Assembly (NCBI RefSeq): GCF_022429565.1
Contig: NZ_CP092487.1
Location: forward strand, 3,924,001 to 3,988,000
Direction: 5' to 3'
DNA length: 64,000 nucleotides
Origin: Lutibacter sp. A64
GTDB taxonomy: Bacteria > Bacteroidota > Bacteroidia > Flavobacteriales > Flavobacteriaceae
Numbering within the stretch: position 1 is the stretch's first letter; each line of letters opens with the position of its first letter. Below are positions 46,573-55,073 of this stretch, one piece after another. A model generated the notes under the pieces. It was not told the DNA's origin. It made no database searches and saw only the letters and a program-made list of their open reading frames with translations. The translations under genes and the position numbers were made by a program.

Positions 46573-48630
46573 CTACTTTTCAATTCTAATTCTAGCATCA
46601 ACCGAAAAAATTTCTTTTTTAGTACCTAAAAGAGGATTCAAATCTAATTCTATAATTTCAGGAGCTATACTAACCAAATTTGATATTTTTTCAATTATTT
46701 CAGCAAAAAGCATTTCGTCAACACCATTTTGGTTTCTAAAACCTTTAATTATTTTATACGATTTTAAATTTTGAATCATTTCAAGCGCTTCACTTTTAGA
46801 AATTGGAGCCAGCGCAACTTGTATATCTTTTAAAACTTCAATGTAAATTCCTCCTAAGCCACAAACAATTAAATGACCAAAATTGGTTTCTTTTTTTGCC
46901 CCAATAAATAATTCTATACCTTTTTTCATAGGTTGGATTAAAACAGCAGTAGCTCTTTCAATCTTCATTATTTTATAAAACGAGGTAATTAATGTATCTT
47001 CAGAAGTTATGTTTAAAATAATTCCTCCAACATCACTTTTATGAATTGGACCAACAACTTTCATAACTACTGGAAATCCAAATTTTTTAACTGCTACAAT
47101 ACAAGTGTCTTTTGAAGTGCAAATAACTTCATTTACAATTGGAATTTCGGCAGCGATTAGAATTTCTTTTACTTGTTGAGGTTTTAAGTAACCATTTTTG
47201 GCTGTATCAATTAGGGTTCTAATTTTTTCGATATTAATTGTTGTAATTACTTTTGAAGTTACTTTAGGTTTAGCTGTATTTATCACTTTTCCTAGAGCAT
47301 TACCAAACAACACTTCGTCAGAAAAATGAATGTTTCCTTTTGAAGTAAAATAAGCTATTTCTTTTTTTACATTTACTACCGATGGTAAAATTGGGAAAAT
47401 AGGTTTTTTACAAGTTTTCATCTTTTTATGAAGTACATCATACACATCATAAACTTTAAATAAACCTGGACTTCCAAAAATAACAACCATTGCATCAATT
47501 TCAGAAAAACAGTTTTCACAGTAATCGATAATTATTTCTAATTGTTTTACATTTCCTGTAGCTAAAAAATCAATCGGATTAGCTACAGAAGATCCTAAGA
47601 ATAATTTATGTAATAATTCCTTACTTTTTGGATCTTTAATTTCGGGGACTTGTAAGCCGTTTTTAGAAAGTGCATCGGTTAACATTACTGCTGGTCCACC
47701 AGCGTGTGTAATAATGGCTATATTTTTGCCTTTTAATTCTGGAAACATAAATATTGCAGCCACAGTAATTAATTCATTTCTACCATAGCAACGTACAATT
47801 CCAGCTTTTTTAAATAGCGCATCAACCGCAACATCCGAATTAGCCAAGGCTCCAGTATGTGAACTTGCAGCTCTGCTTCCTGCAGTAGAACTTCCTGCTT
47901 TTATAGCGGCAATATTACAGCCTTTTAATATTAATGAACGTGCGTGTTTTAGTAGTTTTTTAGGATTTTCTATACTTTCAATATAAAGTAGCTTTACTTT
48001 TGAACTTGTGGTTTTATCAAACGATTCGTCTAAATGTTCTAATATTTCTTCAATACCAATTTGTGCAGAATTTCCAACGGAATACACGCTAGAAAATGTT
48101 AAGCCTGTTTCCATAGCTGCTTCAATAATAAAAACTGCGGTAGCGCCAGATCCTGAAATAAAATCGACGCCATTTTTATCCAGCTTTGGAATTGGAGTGG
48201 TAAATACTCCGGTATAATTTTGATTGATTAAGCCAATATTGTTTGGACCTAATAAGGTGCCGCCAACTGAATTAATTTCTTTAACAATTGCTTTTTCTAG
48301 TTTTTTTCCTTCGGAATCTTTTTCACTAAAGCCAGCAGAGAAAATTATAAAACCTTTGGTGTTTTTTTGCTGGGTTAATACTTTTATAGTTTCTAATATA
48401 AATTTGGCTGAAATAGCAATTATTGCAGTATCAACTTTAGGAATGTCTATTACATTTTGATAACATTTAATACCTTGTACATTTGTTCCTTTTGGATTTA
48501 CAGCAAACAATTTACCTTTAAAATTGTGATCTAAAAGGTTTTTTAATACACGTCCTCCAGGAGTTTCAATAGAGTTTGAAGCTCCTATAATTACAATGCT
48601 TTTAGGGTTTAGTAATTTTTTGTGTAACAT
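46573..48630 (-). CDS. Acyl-CoA synthetase, NDP(ADP)-forming
   Basis: A 685-residue fused alpha-beta ADP-forming acyl-CoA synthetase. In order: a CoA-binding domain (about 5-130, SIVIIGASNSIETPGGRVLK), a succinyl-CoA-ligase-like domain (150-460) with the phosphorylated His258 in SRAASSHTGALA, and a C-terminal ATP-grasp domain (about 465-685). It converts acyl-CoA, ADP and phosphate to acid, CoA and ATP. It is the last gene of iorA-iorB-acd, 13 nt after iorB, so arylacetyl-CoA is the likely substrate. No GNAT domain is attached, so it is not a Pat-type acetyltransferase. Confidence 0.9.
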   Translation of the reverse strand: MLHKKLLNPKSIVIIGASNSIETPGGRVLKNLLDHNFKGKLFAVNPKGTNVQGIKCYQNVIDIPKVDTAIIAISAKFILETIKVLTQQKNTKGFIIFSAGFSEKDSEGKKLEKAIVKEINSVGGTLLGPNNIGLINQNYTGVFTTPIPKLDKNGVDFISGSGATAVFIIEAAMETGLTFSSVYSVGNSAQIGIEEILEHLDESFDKTTSSKVKLLYIESIENPKKLLKHARSLILKGCNIAAIKAGSSTAGSRAASSHTGALANSDVAVDALFKKAGIVRCYGRNELITVAAIFMFPELKGKNIAIITHAGGPAVMLTDALSKNGLQVPEIKDPKSKELLHKLFLGSSVANPIDFLATGNVKQLEIIIDYCENCFSEIDAMVVIFGSPGLFKVYDVYDVLHKKMKTCKKPIFPILPSVVNVKKEIAYFTSKGNIHFSDEVLFGNALGKVINTAKPKVTSKVITTINIEKIRTLIDTAKNGYLKPQQVKEILIAAEIPIVNEVICTSKDTCIVAVKKFGFPVVMKVVGPIHKSDVGGIILNITSEDTLITSFYKIMKIERATAVLIQPMKKGIELFIGAKKETNFGHLIVCGLGGIYIEVLKDIQVALAPISKSEALEMIQNLKSYKIIKGFRNQNGVDEMLFAEIIEKISNLVSIAPEIIELDLNPLLGTKKEIFSVDARIRIEK

Positions 48631-48643
48631 TTATAATTTAGTA

Positions 48644-49228
48644 TTAAGAAGCCATTACAGAAGCAATTTCTTTTCCTTTTTCGTATGCTTCTAAATTTTT
48701 ATTGATAATGCGTTCTCCTTTTCTTTCAAATAATGTTTTAATTGCGTTTTGCAAACTATCATTACTTAAAGGAAGCAGGGAAGCGGCAGCTCCTAATAAA
48801 ACAATATTGGTAGCTTTAGAGTTTCCAATTTCTTTGGCAATTTCTTTTGCATCAATTAAAATAGAGTTTTTATGCATTTTAATTTCCTTGTATAAATCTT
48901 CTAATTCTGGGTAATTATTTATGTTTTTAAACGGATTGGAATCTGTGATTAAAAAACCATCTTTTTTTAAAAAAGGCAGGTAACGTAATAATTCCATTGG
49001 TTCTACGGAGATTATAATATCTGCTTTTCCTTCAGGAATTAAATCAGAAAATATTTCTTTATCTGAAATTCTAACGTGACTTTGCACTGCACCACCTCGC
49101 TGACTCATTCCGTGGACTTCAGATTGTTTAATGTTAAGGTTGCTATTAATGGTTGCAGTATCTAAAATAGCGGCAATTGTTAAAATACCCTGTCCGCCAA
49201 CACCTGCCAAAATTATATTTCTTTTCAT
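48644..49228 (-). CDS. iorB: Indolepyruvate oxidoreductase subunit beta
   Basis: A 194-residue gamma-type subunit of the pyruvate:ferredoxin oxidoreductase superfamily (POR_gamma fold). It starts MKRNIILAGVGGQGILTIAAIL and contains SEVHGMSQRGGAVQSHVRIS, typical of IorB. It pairs with IorA to convert indolepyruvate and related aryl-pyruvates plus CoA to aryl-acetyl-CoA and CO2. It lies 7 nt after iorA and 13 nt before the acyl-CoA synthetase. Confidence 0.93.
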   Translation of the reverse strand: MKRNIILAGVGGQGILTIAAILDTATINSNLNIKQSEVHGMSQRGGAVQSHVRISDKEIFSDLIPEGKADIIISVEPMELLRYLPFLKKDGFLITDSNPFKNINNYPELEDLYKEIKMHKNSILIDAKEIAKEIGNSKATNIVLLGAAASLLPLSNDSLQNAIKTLFERKGERIINKNLEAYEKGKEIASVMAS

Positions 49229-49235
49229 TTTATAT

Positions 49236-50852
49236 TTAGTTTATTGCTACTTGTTTTAGCTTTTTTAATTGATCTTTTTTTTCTTTGGAAAGTTGAACAC
49301 AAGGTCGTTGTGAAATAACAATTGAAACGCCTTTGTAGTTAATTTCATTTCTGATTACATCTATGTTTTCATCTAATTTTTTATGAAGTGGAGTTATAAC
49401 TTTTAAATGATCTTTATCAACACCAATTCCTTTACATATATTTATAAGTCTTCCAGAAGCAGCAGAATCTTGTGCACCTGTCATTGCAACTGCAGAATTA
49501 TCGGATATAATTACAGTAATTGGAGTGTTTTCTATAACGGCATCTAATAGGCCAGTCATACCAGAATGTGTAAAAGTTGAATCACCTATAATTGCAATTG
49601 AAGGATGTATTCCTGCATCTGAAGCACCTTTAGCCATAGTTATGGAAGCACCCATATCTATTAATGTATTTATACTTTCATATGGAGGTAAGGAGCCAAG
49701 TGCATAGCAACCAATATCGCCAAAAACTTGTTGTTTTGTGTTTTCTGTTTTTAATTGGTTAATAGCATCAAATAAGTCTCTATGAGCACAACCAACACAT
49801 AATTCTGGAGGTCTTGGGGTAACTATTTTTGGAATTTTATTAGCAAAAGTCCTTTCAAAACCTAAAGCTTCAGCAATATTGTCTGGATTTAACTCTCCAA
49901 CTCTGTTTAAATGCCCTGTTAGTCTTCCTATAACTTTTTTGTTTTCATCAAAATAATCAGCAATTAATTCTTCAATAAAAGGAGCGCCATCTTCTAAAAC
50001 CAATATTTTTTTACACTTATCAAAAAGTTTTTTTACTTGTCTTTTTGGTAGTGGATATTGAGATATTTTAAGAATTGGGTACGGACAACTATCATTTTCA
50101 AAATTTTCCATTAAATAATTAAAAGCTATACCTGCAGCAATAATTCCCATTGATGTATTTGGGCCTTCAATAAATTTATTGAAATAACTATTTTCTGAAT
50201 TTTCTCTAATATCACTTTGAATACCAACTAAATGTTGATATCTATTACGAGCGTGCATTGGAATAAGCTGAAATTGGTGTGGATTTTTTGATAATTTAAT
50301 AGTGTTTTGAGTATTTCTTTTACCAATATTAATTGCAGCTCTAGAATGTGAAAGTCTTGTAACCATTCTAATCATAATTGGTAAAGCTAGCTGTTCTGAA
50401 AGGTAAAATGCATACGTTGTTATATCATAAGCTTCTTGTTGATTTGTAGGTTCAAAAATAGGAATCATTGCGAATTTTCCATAATTTCTAGAATCTTGTT
50501 CGTTTTGCGAAGAATGCATAGAAGGATCGTCGGCTACAACAACAACCAAACCTCCATTTATTCCTGAAACAGCCATATTCATAAAGACATCAGCTGCTAC
50601 ATTTAAACCTACATGTTTCATAACGGTTAATACTCTTTTCCCTGCGTACGACATTCCTAAAGCGGCTTCCATGGCCGTTTTTTCATTCACAGACCATTTA
50701 GAGTGAATGTTTAACTCTTGTGCTATTTTAGAGTTTTGTATGTATTCAGTGATTTCTGTTGATGGAGTTCCAGGATAGGCGTAAACACCAGAGATACCAG
50801 TATCAATTGCTCCTTGAGCTAAAGCTTCGTTTCCTAGTAAAAGTTTTTTCAT
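49236..50852 (-). CDS. iorA: Indolepyruvate oxidoreductase subunit alpha, no ferredoxin domain
   Basis: A 538-residue IorA. The N-terminal part (about 1-180) is the pyrimidine-binding domain, a transketolase C-like domain is central, and the TPP domain (about 350-515) has CVGCAHRDLF, FGDIGCYALG and the GDST-to-N TPP motif (IIGDSTFTHSGM ... IISDNSAVAMTG). Usual IorA proteins are 600 or more residues and end in a ferredoxin domain with two CxxCxxC clusters; this one stops at SQRPCVQLSKEKKDQLKKL. Only 7 nt follow before iorB, so no remnant is present. Another electron carrier must serve. Confidence 0.9.
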   Translation of the reverse strand: MKKLLLGNEALAQGAIDTGISGVYAYPGTPSTEITEYIQNSKIAQELNIHSKWSVNEKTAMEAALGMSYAGKRVLTVMKHVGLNVAADVFMNMAVSGINGGLVVVVADDPSMHSSQNEQDSRNYGKFAMIPIFEPTNQQEAYDITTYAFYLSEQLALPIMIRMVTRLSHSRAAINIGKRNTQNTIKLSKNPHQFQLIPMHARNRYQHLVGIQSDIRENSENSYFNKFIEGPNTSMGIIAAGIAFNYLMENFENDSCPYPILKISQYPLPKRQVKKLFDKCKKILVLEDGAPFIEELIADYFDENKKVIGRLTGHLNRVGELNPDNIAEALGFERTFANKIPKIVTPRPPELCVGCAHRDLFDAINQLKTENTKQQVFGDIGCYALGSLPPYESINTLIDMGASITMAKGASDAGIHPSIAIIGDSTFTHSGMTGLLDAVIENTPITVIISDNSAVAMTGAQDSAASGRLINICKGIGVDKDHLKVITPLHKKLDENIDVIRNEINYKGVSIVISQRPCVQLSKEKKDQLKKLKQVAIN

Positions 50853-50888
50853 AAGTTTTAACGTTACAAGTTTTTCTTTGCAAGAAGT

Positions 50889-50896
50889 TAAAAGTA
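50889..50896 (-). promoter_or_regulatory. -7-like box of iorA-iorB-acd
   Basis: TACTTTTA on the minus strand, one base from TAnnTTTG, 37 nt before the iorA ATG. Confidence 0.4.
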
Positions 50897-50914
50897 CGAA
50901 ATCGTTTTCGTTTA

Positions 50915-50936
50915 TAAAATGATTTTAATCATTTTA
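50915..50936. promoter_or_regulatory. Perfect 22-bp palindrome over the iorA -33 region
   Basis: TAAAATGATT (50915-50924) and AATCATTTTA (50927-50936) form a perfect 10-bp dyad with a 2-bp centre. A smaller dyad, ACGAAA/TTTCGT, lies at 50896-50911. The spacing from the -7 box puts the big palindrome across the -33 region of the iorA promoter, where a repressor or activator would act. The remaining gap to hemJ (50940-51076) shows nothing else clear. Confidence 0.5.
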
Positions 50937-51076
50937 ATGGTTTAATGAGTTGATATGTAGCTTTTTATATTGTTGTTTAAAATGTGTTTTTAATGATTTT
51001 TTCAGAAGTAAAATTGTTAAATAGTATTAACTTAATAAAGATTTTAAAAAGTAGTTGAAGCATTGATAAAAATAAT

Positions 51077-51625
51077 TTATTTGTCCCAACTATTTTTATT
51101 TCTAATGTTTTTATATAATTTAATACCTAGCATTAATAAAATTGAAAAACCAATAATACCAACAGTTCCAAAAACCCATCCTAAAGAATTTTTAAGTACT
51201 ACTAAAAATACACAAGCAAATAAAATTATAGTAGCAACTTCATTCCAGATTCTTAAAAATGTTGAAGAATATTTTAAGGTGTTATTTTGAGTTTGTTTGT
51301 AGATTACTTGACAGGTTCCGTGGTAAAAAAACAACAATGCAACAAATGCTAGTTTAATATGCATCCAACTTTGTTGAAGCCAGACAGGTTGTAAAATTAG
51401 TAGAATAATAGCAAAAGTTGTAGCTAAAATTGCAGAAGGCCAGGTAATAATATACCAAAGTCTTTTTATCATTAATTGGTATTGTTTGGTTAAAATTGCT
51501 TTTTCTTCAGCTGGTTTTTCTTCAGCTTCTTTAAAATATATAAACAAACGAATAATATAAAATAATCCTGCAAACCAGGTTGTTATAAATATAATGTGAA
51601 GTGATTTTATGTATAGATATTCCAT
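51077..51625 (-). CDS. hemJ: Protoporphyrinogen IX oxidase HemJ
   Basis: A 182-residue four-helix membrane protein of the HemJ (UPF0093) family. The N-terminal MEYLYIKSLHIIFITTWFAGLFYIIRLF holds the conserved His10 and the family motif (quoted in part); KLAFVALLFFYHG lies in the middle. HemJ oxidises protoporphyrinogen IX to protoporphyrin IX in bacteria without HemG or HemY. It starts 1 nt after the hemH stop, in an araC-hemH-hemJ operon. CopD-like annotations are possible, but the context supports HemJ. Confidence 0.88.
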   Translation of the reverse strand: MEYLYIKSLHIIFITTWFAGLFYIIRLFIYFKEAEEKPAEEKAILTKQYQLMIKRLWYIITWPSAILATTFAIILLILQPVWLQQSWMHIKLAFVALLFFYHGTCQVIYKQTQNNTLKYSSTFLRIWNEVATIILFACVFLVVLKNSLGWVFGTVGIIGFSILLMLGIKLYKNIRNKNSWDK

Positions 51626-51626
51626 T

Positions 51627-52640
51627 TTATTTTGCCCAATTATTAATCCAATTTGTAACAGTGTTTACCCAGACAGCATCATCGTTTAAACAAGGAATTG
51701 TTGAGAAGTGTGTACCTCCATTTTCTTCAAAAGATTCTTTTGCCTCCATTCCAATTTCTTCTAGAGTTTCTAAGCAGTCTGAAACAAAAGCAGGTGTTAC
51801 AACTGCTAAATTTTTAACACCATTTTTTGCAAATTCATCAATAGTTTTATCGGTATAAGGTTGTAACCAAGGATCTTTTCCTAGACGCGATTGAAACGAA
51901 GTGCTATAAGTTCCTTCTTTTAAATTTAAAAATTCAGCAACATTTTTTGTGGTTTGATAACACTGGTGTCTGTAACAAAATTCGTGTGCTGGTGAAGGAG
52001 TGTTACAACAACTACCATCAATTTTACAATGCGATTTTGTAATGTCAGATTTTTTTATGTGACGTTCTGGTACACCATGATACGAAAATAATAAATGGTC
52101 TGGTTTCTCTATTTCTAAATGTTTTTGAATACTATTACTTAGAGCTTTAATATAAGATGTGTTGTTGTAAAAAGCAGGAAGATCTGTAATTTTTATATGT
52201 GGAAATTGTTTTTTTACAATTTTATTAGCTAAAACAACAATGGTTTCTGTTGTAGCCATTGCAAATTGTGGGTACAATGGAATTAAGAAAATTTCTGTCA
52301 CTCCTTGATCTGCTAATTTTTGAATACCTTTTTTTATGGAAGGATTTCCATAACGCATTGCTAATTCAACAGGGATGTTAGAACTTTGTTGTACTTTTTT
52401 GTGCAACCTTTCAGATAAAACAATAAGAGGAGAACCTTCCGGCCACCATATTTTTTTATAAGCTTCGGCAGATTTTTTTGGTCGTGTATTTAAAATAATT
52501 CCTTTTACCACAAAAGCTCTAACAAGGTAAGGTGTGTCAATTACTCGCTTATCCATTAAAAATTCGTCCAAATAATTTTTTACATCTTTTACAGAGGTGC
52601 TATCTGGAGAACCTAAATTTACTAATAATGCTCCTTTCAT
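51627..52640 (-). CDS. hemH: Ferrochelatase with cysteine-rich insert
   Basis: A 337-residue enzyme that inserts ferrous iron into protoporphyrin IX. The catalytic His188 is in LLFSYHGVPERHI and the acidic residues near 291-295 are in SDCLETLEEIG. A cysteine-rich loop at about 205-227 (C205, C211, C212, C222, C227) is longer than in E. coli-type enzymes and could hold a [2Fe-2S] cluster like those known in some bacterial ferrochelatases. It lies 2 nt after the AraC-family gene and 1 nt before hemJ. Confidence 0.94.
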   Translation of the reverse strand: MKGALLVNLGSPDSTSVKDVKNYLDEFLMDKRVIDTPYLVRAFVVKGIILNTRPKKSAEAYKKIWWPEGSPLIVLSERLHKKVQQSSNIPVELAMRYGNPSIKKGIQKLADQGVTEIFLIPLYPQFAMATTETIVVLANKIVKKQFPHIKITDLPAFYNNTSYIKALSNSIQKHLEIEKPDHLLFSYHGVPERHIKKSDITKSHCKIDGSCCNTPSPAHEFCYRHQCYQTTKNVAEFLNLKEGTYSTSFQSRLGKDPWLQPYTDKTIDEFAKNGVKNLAVVTPAFVSDCLETLEEIGMEAKESFEENGGTHFSTIPCLNDDAVWVNTVTNWINNWAK

Positions 52641-52642
52641 AA

Positions 52643-53542
52643 TTACGATTTTGCGTATTGTTTTGGTGTTATTTTAAATTTTCTTTTAAATGCTGCAATA
52701 AAATGGCTTGATGTGCTGTAACCTAATTGCGCAGCTATTTCGTTTACATTTAATCGTTGTTCTTTAAGTAATTCTTTAGCCAAATCCATTTTATAATTTA
52801 ATAAAAAAGTAAAAACAGGTACACCATAAAACTCTTTAAAATCTGTCTTTAATTTTTTTATATTTAACCCCACTTTTTTTGCTAGGTTCTCTAGAGATGG
52901 AGGGTTGGTCATTTCTTCAATAATTATTTCTTTAGCGCGTTTTATTTTGCTTACAGTTTCTTCATTTGCTATGTATGGGCAATTTTCGTTTTCGTTCTCA
53001 TTTGCATTAGAAGTGTTAAAATAATAACTTAATAATTCATACACTTTACCTTTAATAAAAACGGGACGTAAAGCCTTGGTAATTTGTTTTGAAATTAATT
53101 GATTTAATATGTGTTGAATTGTTGGTGTTATTGGTTTAGGTTCTATAATTGGCTTTCCAATTTTAAAACTATTAAAGTTAAATAAAAAATTACCATCAAT
53201 AGAAAATAATGAATGAAAATATTCTATAGAAATTAAAACAGAAATTAGTTCATTTCTTGGAGGTAAATTATAAAGAATGTTCATTTTTTCATCTTTAAAA
53301 TAAACCATTGTAGAATTTCCGGCTTCTAAATGTGTTGCGCAATGTTCAAAATTAAAAGCAACAATACATTTATGGGTGTTGCAAAAGTAAATTTGAATGT
53401 AGTTGTTAGTTAATTGCTGTTGAAATAACTGGTTGTTAGAAGTTAAGTTGTTGAAATGATAAACTTTAAAAGTGTCTTTATCGTTAAAAAGCAGATTGGT
53501 ACTTTTGTCGATATATTTGTAATTTTCAAGATTAGATTTCAT
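52643..53542 (-). CDS. AraC-family transcriptional regulator beside heme genes
   Basis: A 299-residue regulator. The C-terminal ~95 residues form the AraC double helix-turn-helix (SLENLAKKVGLNIKKLKTDF; LNVNEIAAQLGYSTSSHFIAAFKRKF, in excerpts). The N-terminal ~190 residues are a divergent sensing domain without a clear cupin motif. It is the first gene of araC-hemH-hemJ and diverges from hemA, so it is a good candidate for heme-pathway control. A promoter box reading TACTTTTG lies at 53578-53585 on the minus strand. The effector is unknown; heme or an intermediate is only a guess. Confidence 0.85.
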   Translation of the reverse strand: MKSNLENYKYIDKSTNLLFNDKDTFKVYHFNNLTSNNQLFQQQLTNNYIQIYFCNTHKCIVAFNFEHCATHLEAGNSTMVYFKDEKMNILYNLPPRNELISVLISIEYFHSLFSIDGNFLFNFNSFKIGKPIIEPKPITPTIQHILNQLISKQITKALRPVFIKGKVYELLSYYFNTSNANENENENCPYIANEETVSKIKRAKEIIIEEMTNPPSLENLAKKVGLNIKKLKTDFKEFYGVPVFTFLLNYKMDLAKELLKEQRLNVNEIAAQLGYSTSSHFIAAFKRKFKITPKQYAKS

Positions 53543-53796
53543 AAGTCATTTTTCTAAAAATTCTATAAAATAATTACAAAAGTACGATAAATATTTATAC
53601 TCTAAATTGTTTTTTTTATTATAAAATATGATATAAGTCATATTTTTTAAAGCTTTATTTTGCTGATTAATATGGAGTTAGTGTTTAATAATTTGTTATT
53701 TAGAGATGTTCTAAATTAGAGCAAATAACTTATCTCGACAATAAAAGTACTTTTGTCGTTGTTTTGAGCAATAATATATTTGTACTTTTGTCGATA
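53500..53796. promoter_or_regulatory. Divergent araC/hemA control region with repeated GTACTTTTGTCG motif
   Basis: Copies lie at 53500-53514 (GTACTTTTGTCGATA, within AraC codons 10-14), 53748-53759 (GTACTTTTGTCG), and 53782-53796 (GTACTTTTGTCGATA). An inverted GTACTTTTGT copy is at 53577-53586. Copy two is half of a near-palindrome spanning 53737-53759. Two -7 boxes for hemA, TATATTTG (53775-53782) and TACTTTTG (53783-53790), abut. The core resembles the promoter box, but the shared flanks exceed it. The gap 53591-53735 holds only AT-rich sequence. Confidence 0.5.
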
Positions 53797-53818
53797 CTTA
53801 TTGGTAATACAAAATTTT

Positions 53819-55072
53819 ATGAGTTTAGAGAATTTACCTACAAAGTTTTACAACGTAGGTTTAAGTTATAAAAAAGCAGATGTAAAAGTGCGTGGGGCTT
53901 TTAGTTTAACTAAAGAAAATCAAAAACTTTTATTAGTTGAGGCTAAAGAAAAAGGGATTGAGGGAATTTTTGTTTTATCTACTTGCAATAGAACTGAAAT
54001 TACGGGATTTGCTAAGCACCCGTTTGAGTTAATTAGTTTGTTAACTAAATACTCTAATGGAAGTGTAGAAGATTTTATAAATGTATCGTATGTTAATAAA
54101 AATAACGAAGCAATAAATCATTTGTTTAATATTGCCACAGGGTTAGATAGTCAAATTTTAGGCGATTATGAAATAGTAGGTCAGTTAAAACAAGCTTATA
54201 AATTAGCTAAAAAATTAGGAACAACAAATGCTTATTTAGAGCGATTAATGAACTTGGTATTGCACGCGAGCAAAAGTGTTAAAAACAATACTAAATTAAG
54301 CTCTGGAACAACTTCAGTAGCCTATGCTGCAATTCAATATATTATTGATACGGTAGAAGATTATAACAATAAAAAAGTTTTAATTTACGGCTTAGGCGAA
54401 ATAGGAAAAAATACCTGTAAAAACTTATTGGAATATACTTCAAATAGAAATATTACTTTAGTTAATAGAACTCTTGAAAAAGCAATTGGTTTTGAACAAG
54501 TGCATAAAGATGTAAAGGTTGTTGATTTTTCTAATTTAACAGAAGAAATACATGCAGCAGATATTTTAATTGTTTCTACGGGGTCTACAACACCAACAGT
54601 CTTAAAATCGCACTTAAAAGCAGGTAATGAAATGTTGATTATAGATTTATCAATGCCAGAAAATGTTGATTTTGCTGTAAAATCAGAGCCAGGTATTCGA
54701 TTGATAAATGTAGATGAACTTTCTAAAATTACAGATAGAACTATTGAAACGCGTAAAGCACAAATTCCTTTAGCTGAAGAAATAATTGAAAAATATAAAA
54801 ATGAATTTTGTGACTGGATTTCACATAGAAAATATGTGCCAGCTGTAAATGCGTTAAAAGAATCTTTACAAGCAATTCAACACGATGAAATTGATTTTCA
54901 TTCAAAAAAAATAAAGGATTTTAATGTTGAACATGCAGAGTTTGTAACTAACAGAATGATTCAAAAAATAACTACACAATTTGTAAAACATTTAAAAGAT
55001 GAAGAAACTTCGGTGGATCAAAGCATAAATGTGATTAGCAAAATATTCGACTTAGAAAAAACCGAAATTTAG
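53819..55072 (+). CDS. hemA: Glutamyl-tRNA reductase
   Basis: A 417-residue NADPH enzyme that reduces glutamyl-tRNA to glutamate-1-semialdehyde, the first committed step of C5 heme synthesis. The catalytic Cys56 is in VLSTCNRTE, and the Rossmann domain (about 170-300) has VLIYGLGEIGKNTCKNL. The C-terminal dimerisation helices are present. The ATG at 53819 is chosen; an upstream in-frame TTG overlaps the promoter boxes. It is the first gene of the hemA-hemCD-hemB-hemL-hemE-hemN run, 1 nt before hemCD. Confidence 0.95.
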   Translation: MSLENLPTKFYNVGLSYKKADVKVRGAFSLTKENQKLLLVEAKEKGIEGIFVLSTCNRTEITGFAKHPFELISLLTKYSNGSVEDFINVSYVNKNNEAINHLFNIATGLDSQILGDYEIVGQLKQAYKLAKKLGTTNAYLERLMNLVLHASKSVKNNTKLSSGTTSVAYAAIQYIIDTVEDYNNKKVLIYGLGEIGKNTCKNLLEYTSNRNITLVNRTLEKAIGFEQVHKDVKVVDFSNLTEEIHAADILIVSTGSTTPTVLKSHLKAGNEMLIIDLSMPENVDFAVKSEPGIRLINVDELSKITDRTIETRKAQIPLAEEIIEKYKNEFCDWISHRKYVPAVNALKESLQAIQHDEIDFHSKKIKDFNVEHAEFVTNRMIQKITTQFVKHLKDEETSVDQSINVISKIFDLEKTEI

Positions 55073-55073
55073 A

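Noticed and set aside
49228-49240. Possible frameshift that would restore the IorA ferredoxin domain
   Set aside because: Only 7 nt separate iorA and iorB, and iorB starts with a proper GxGGQG motif, so no remnant of a CxxCxxC domain exists there.
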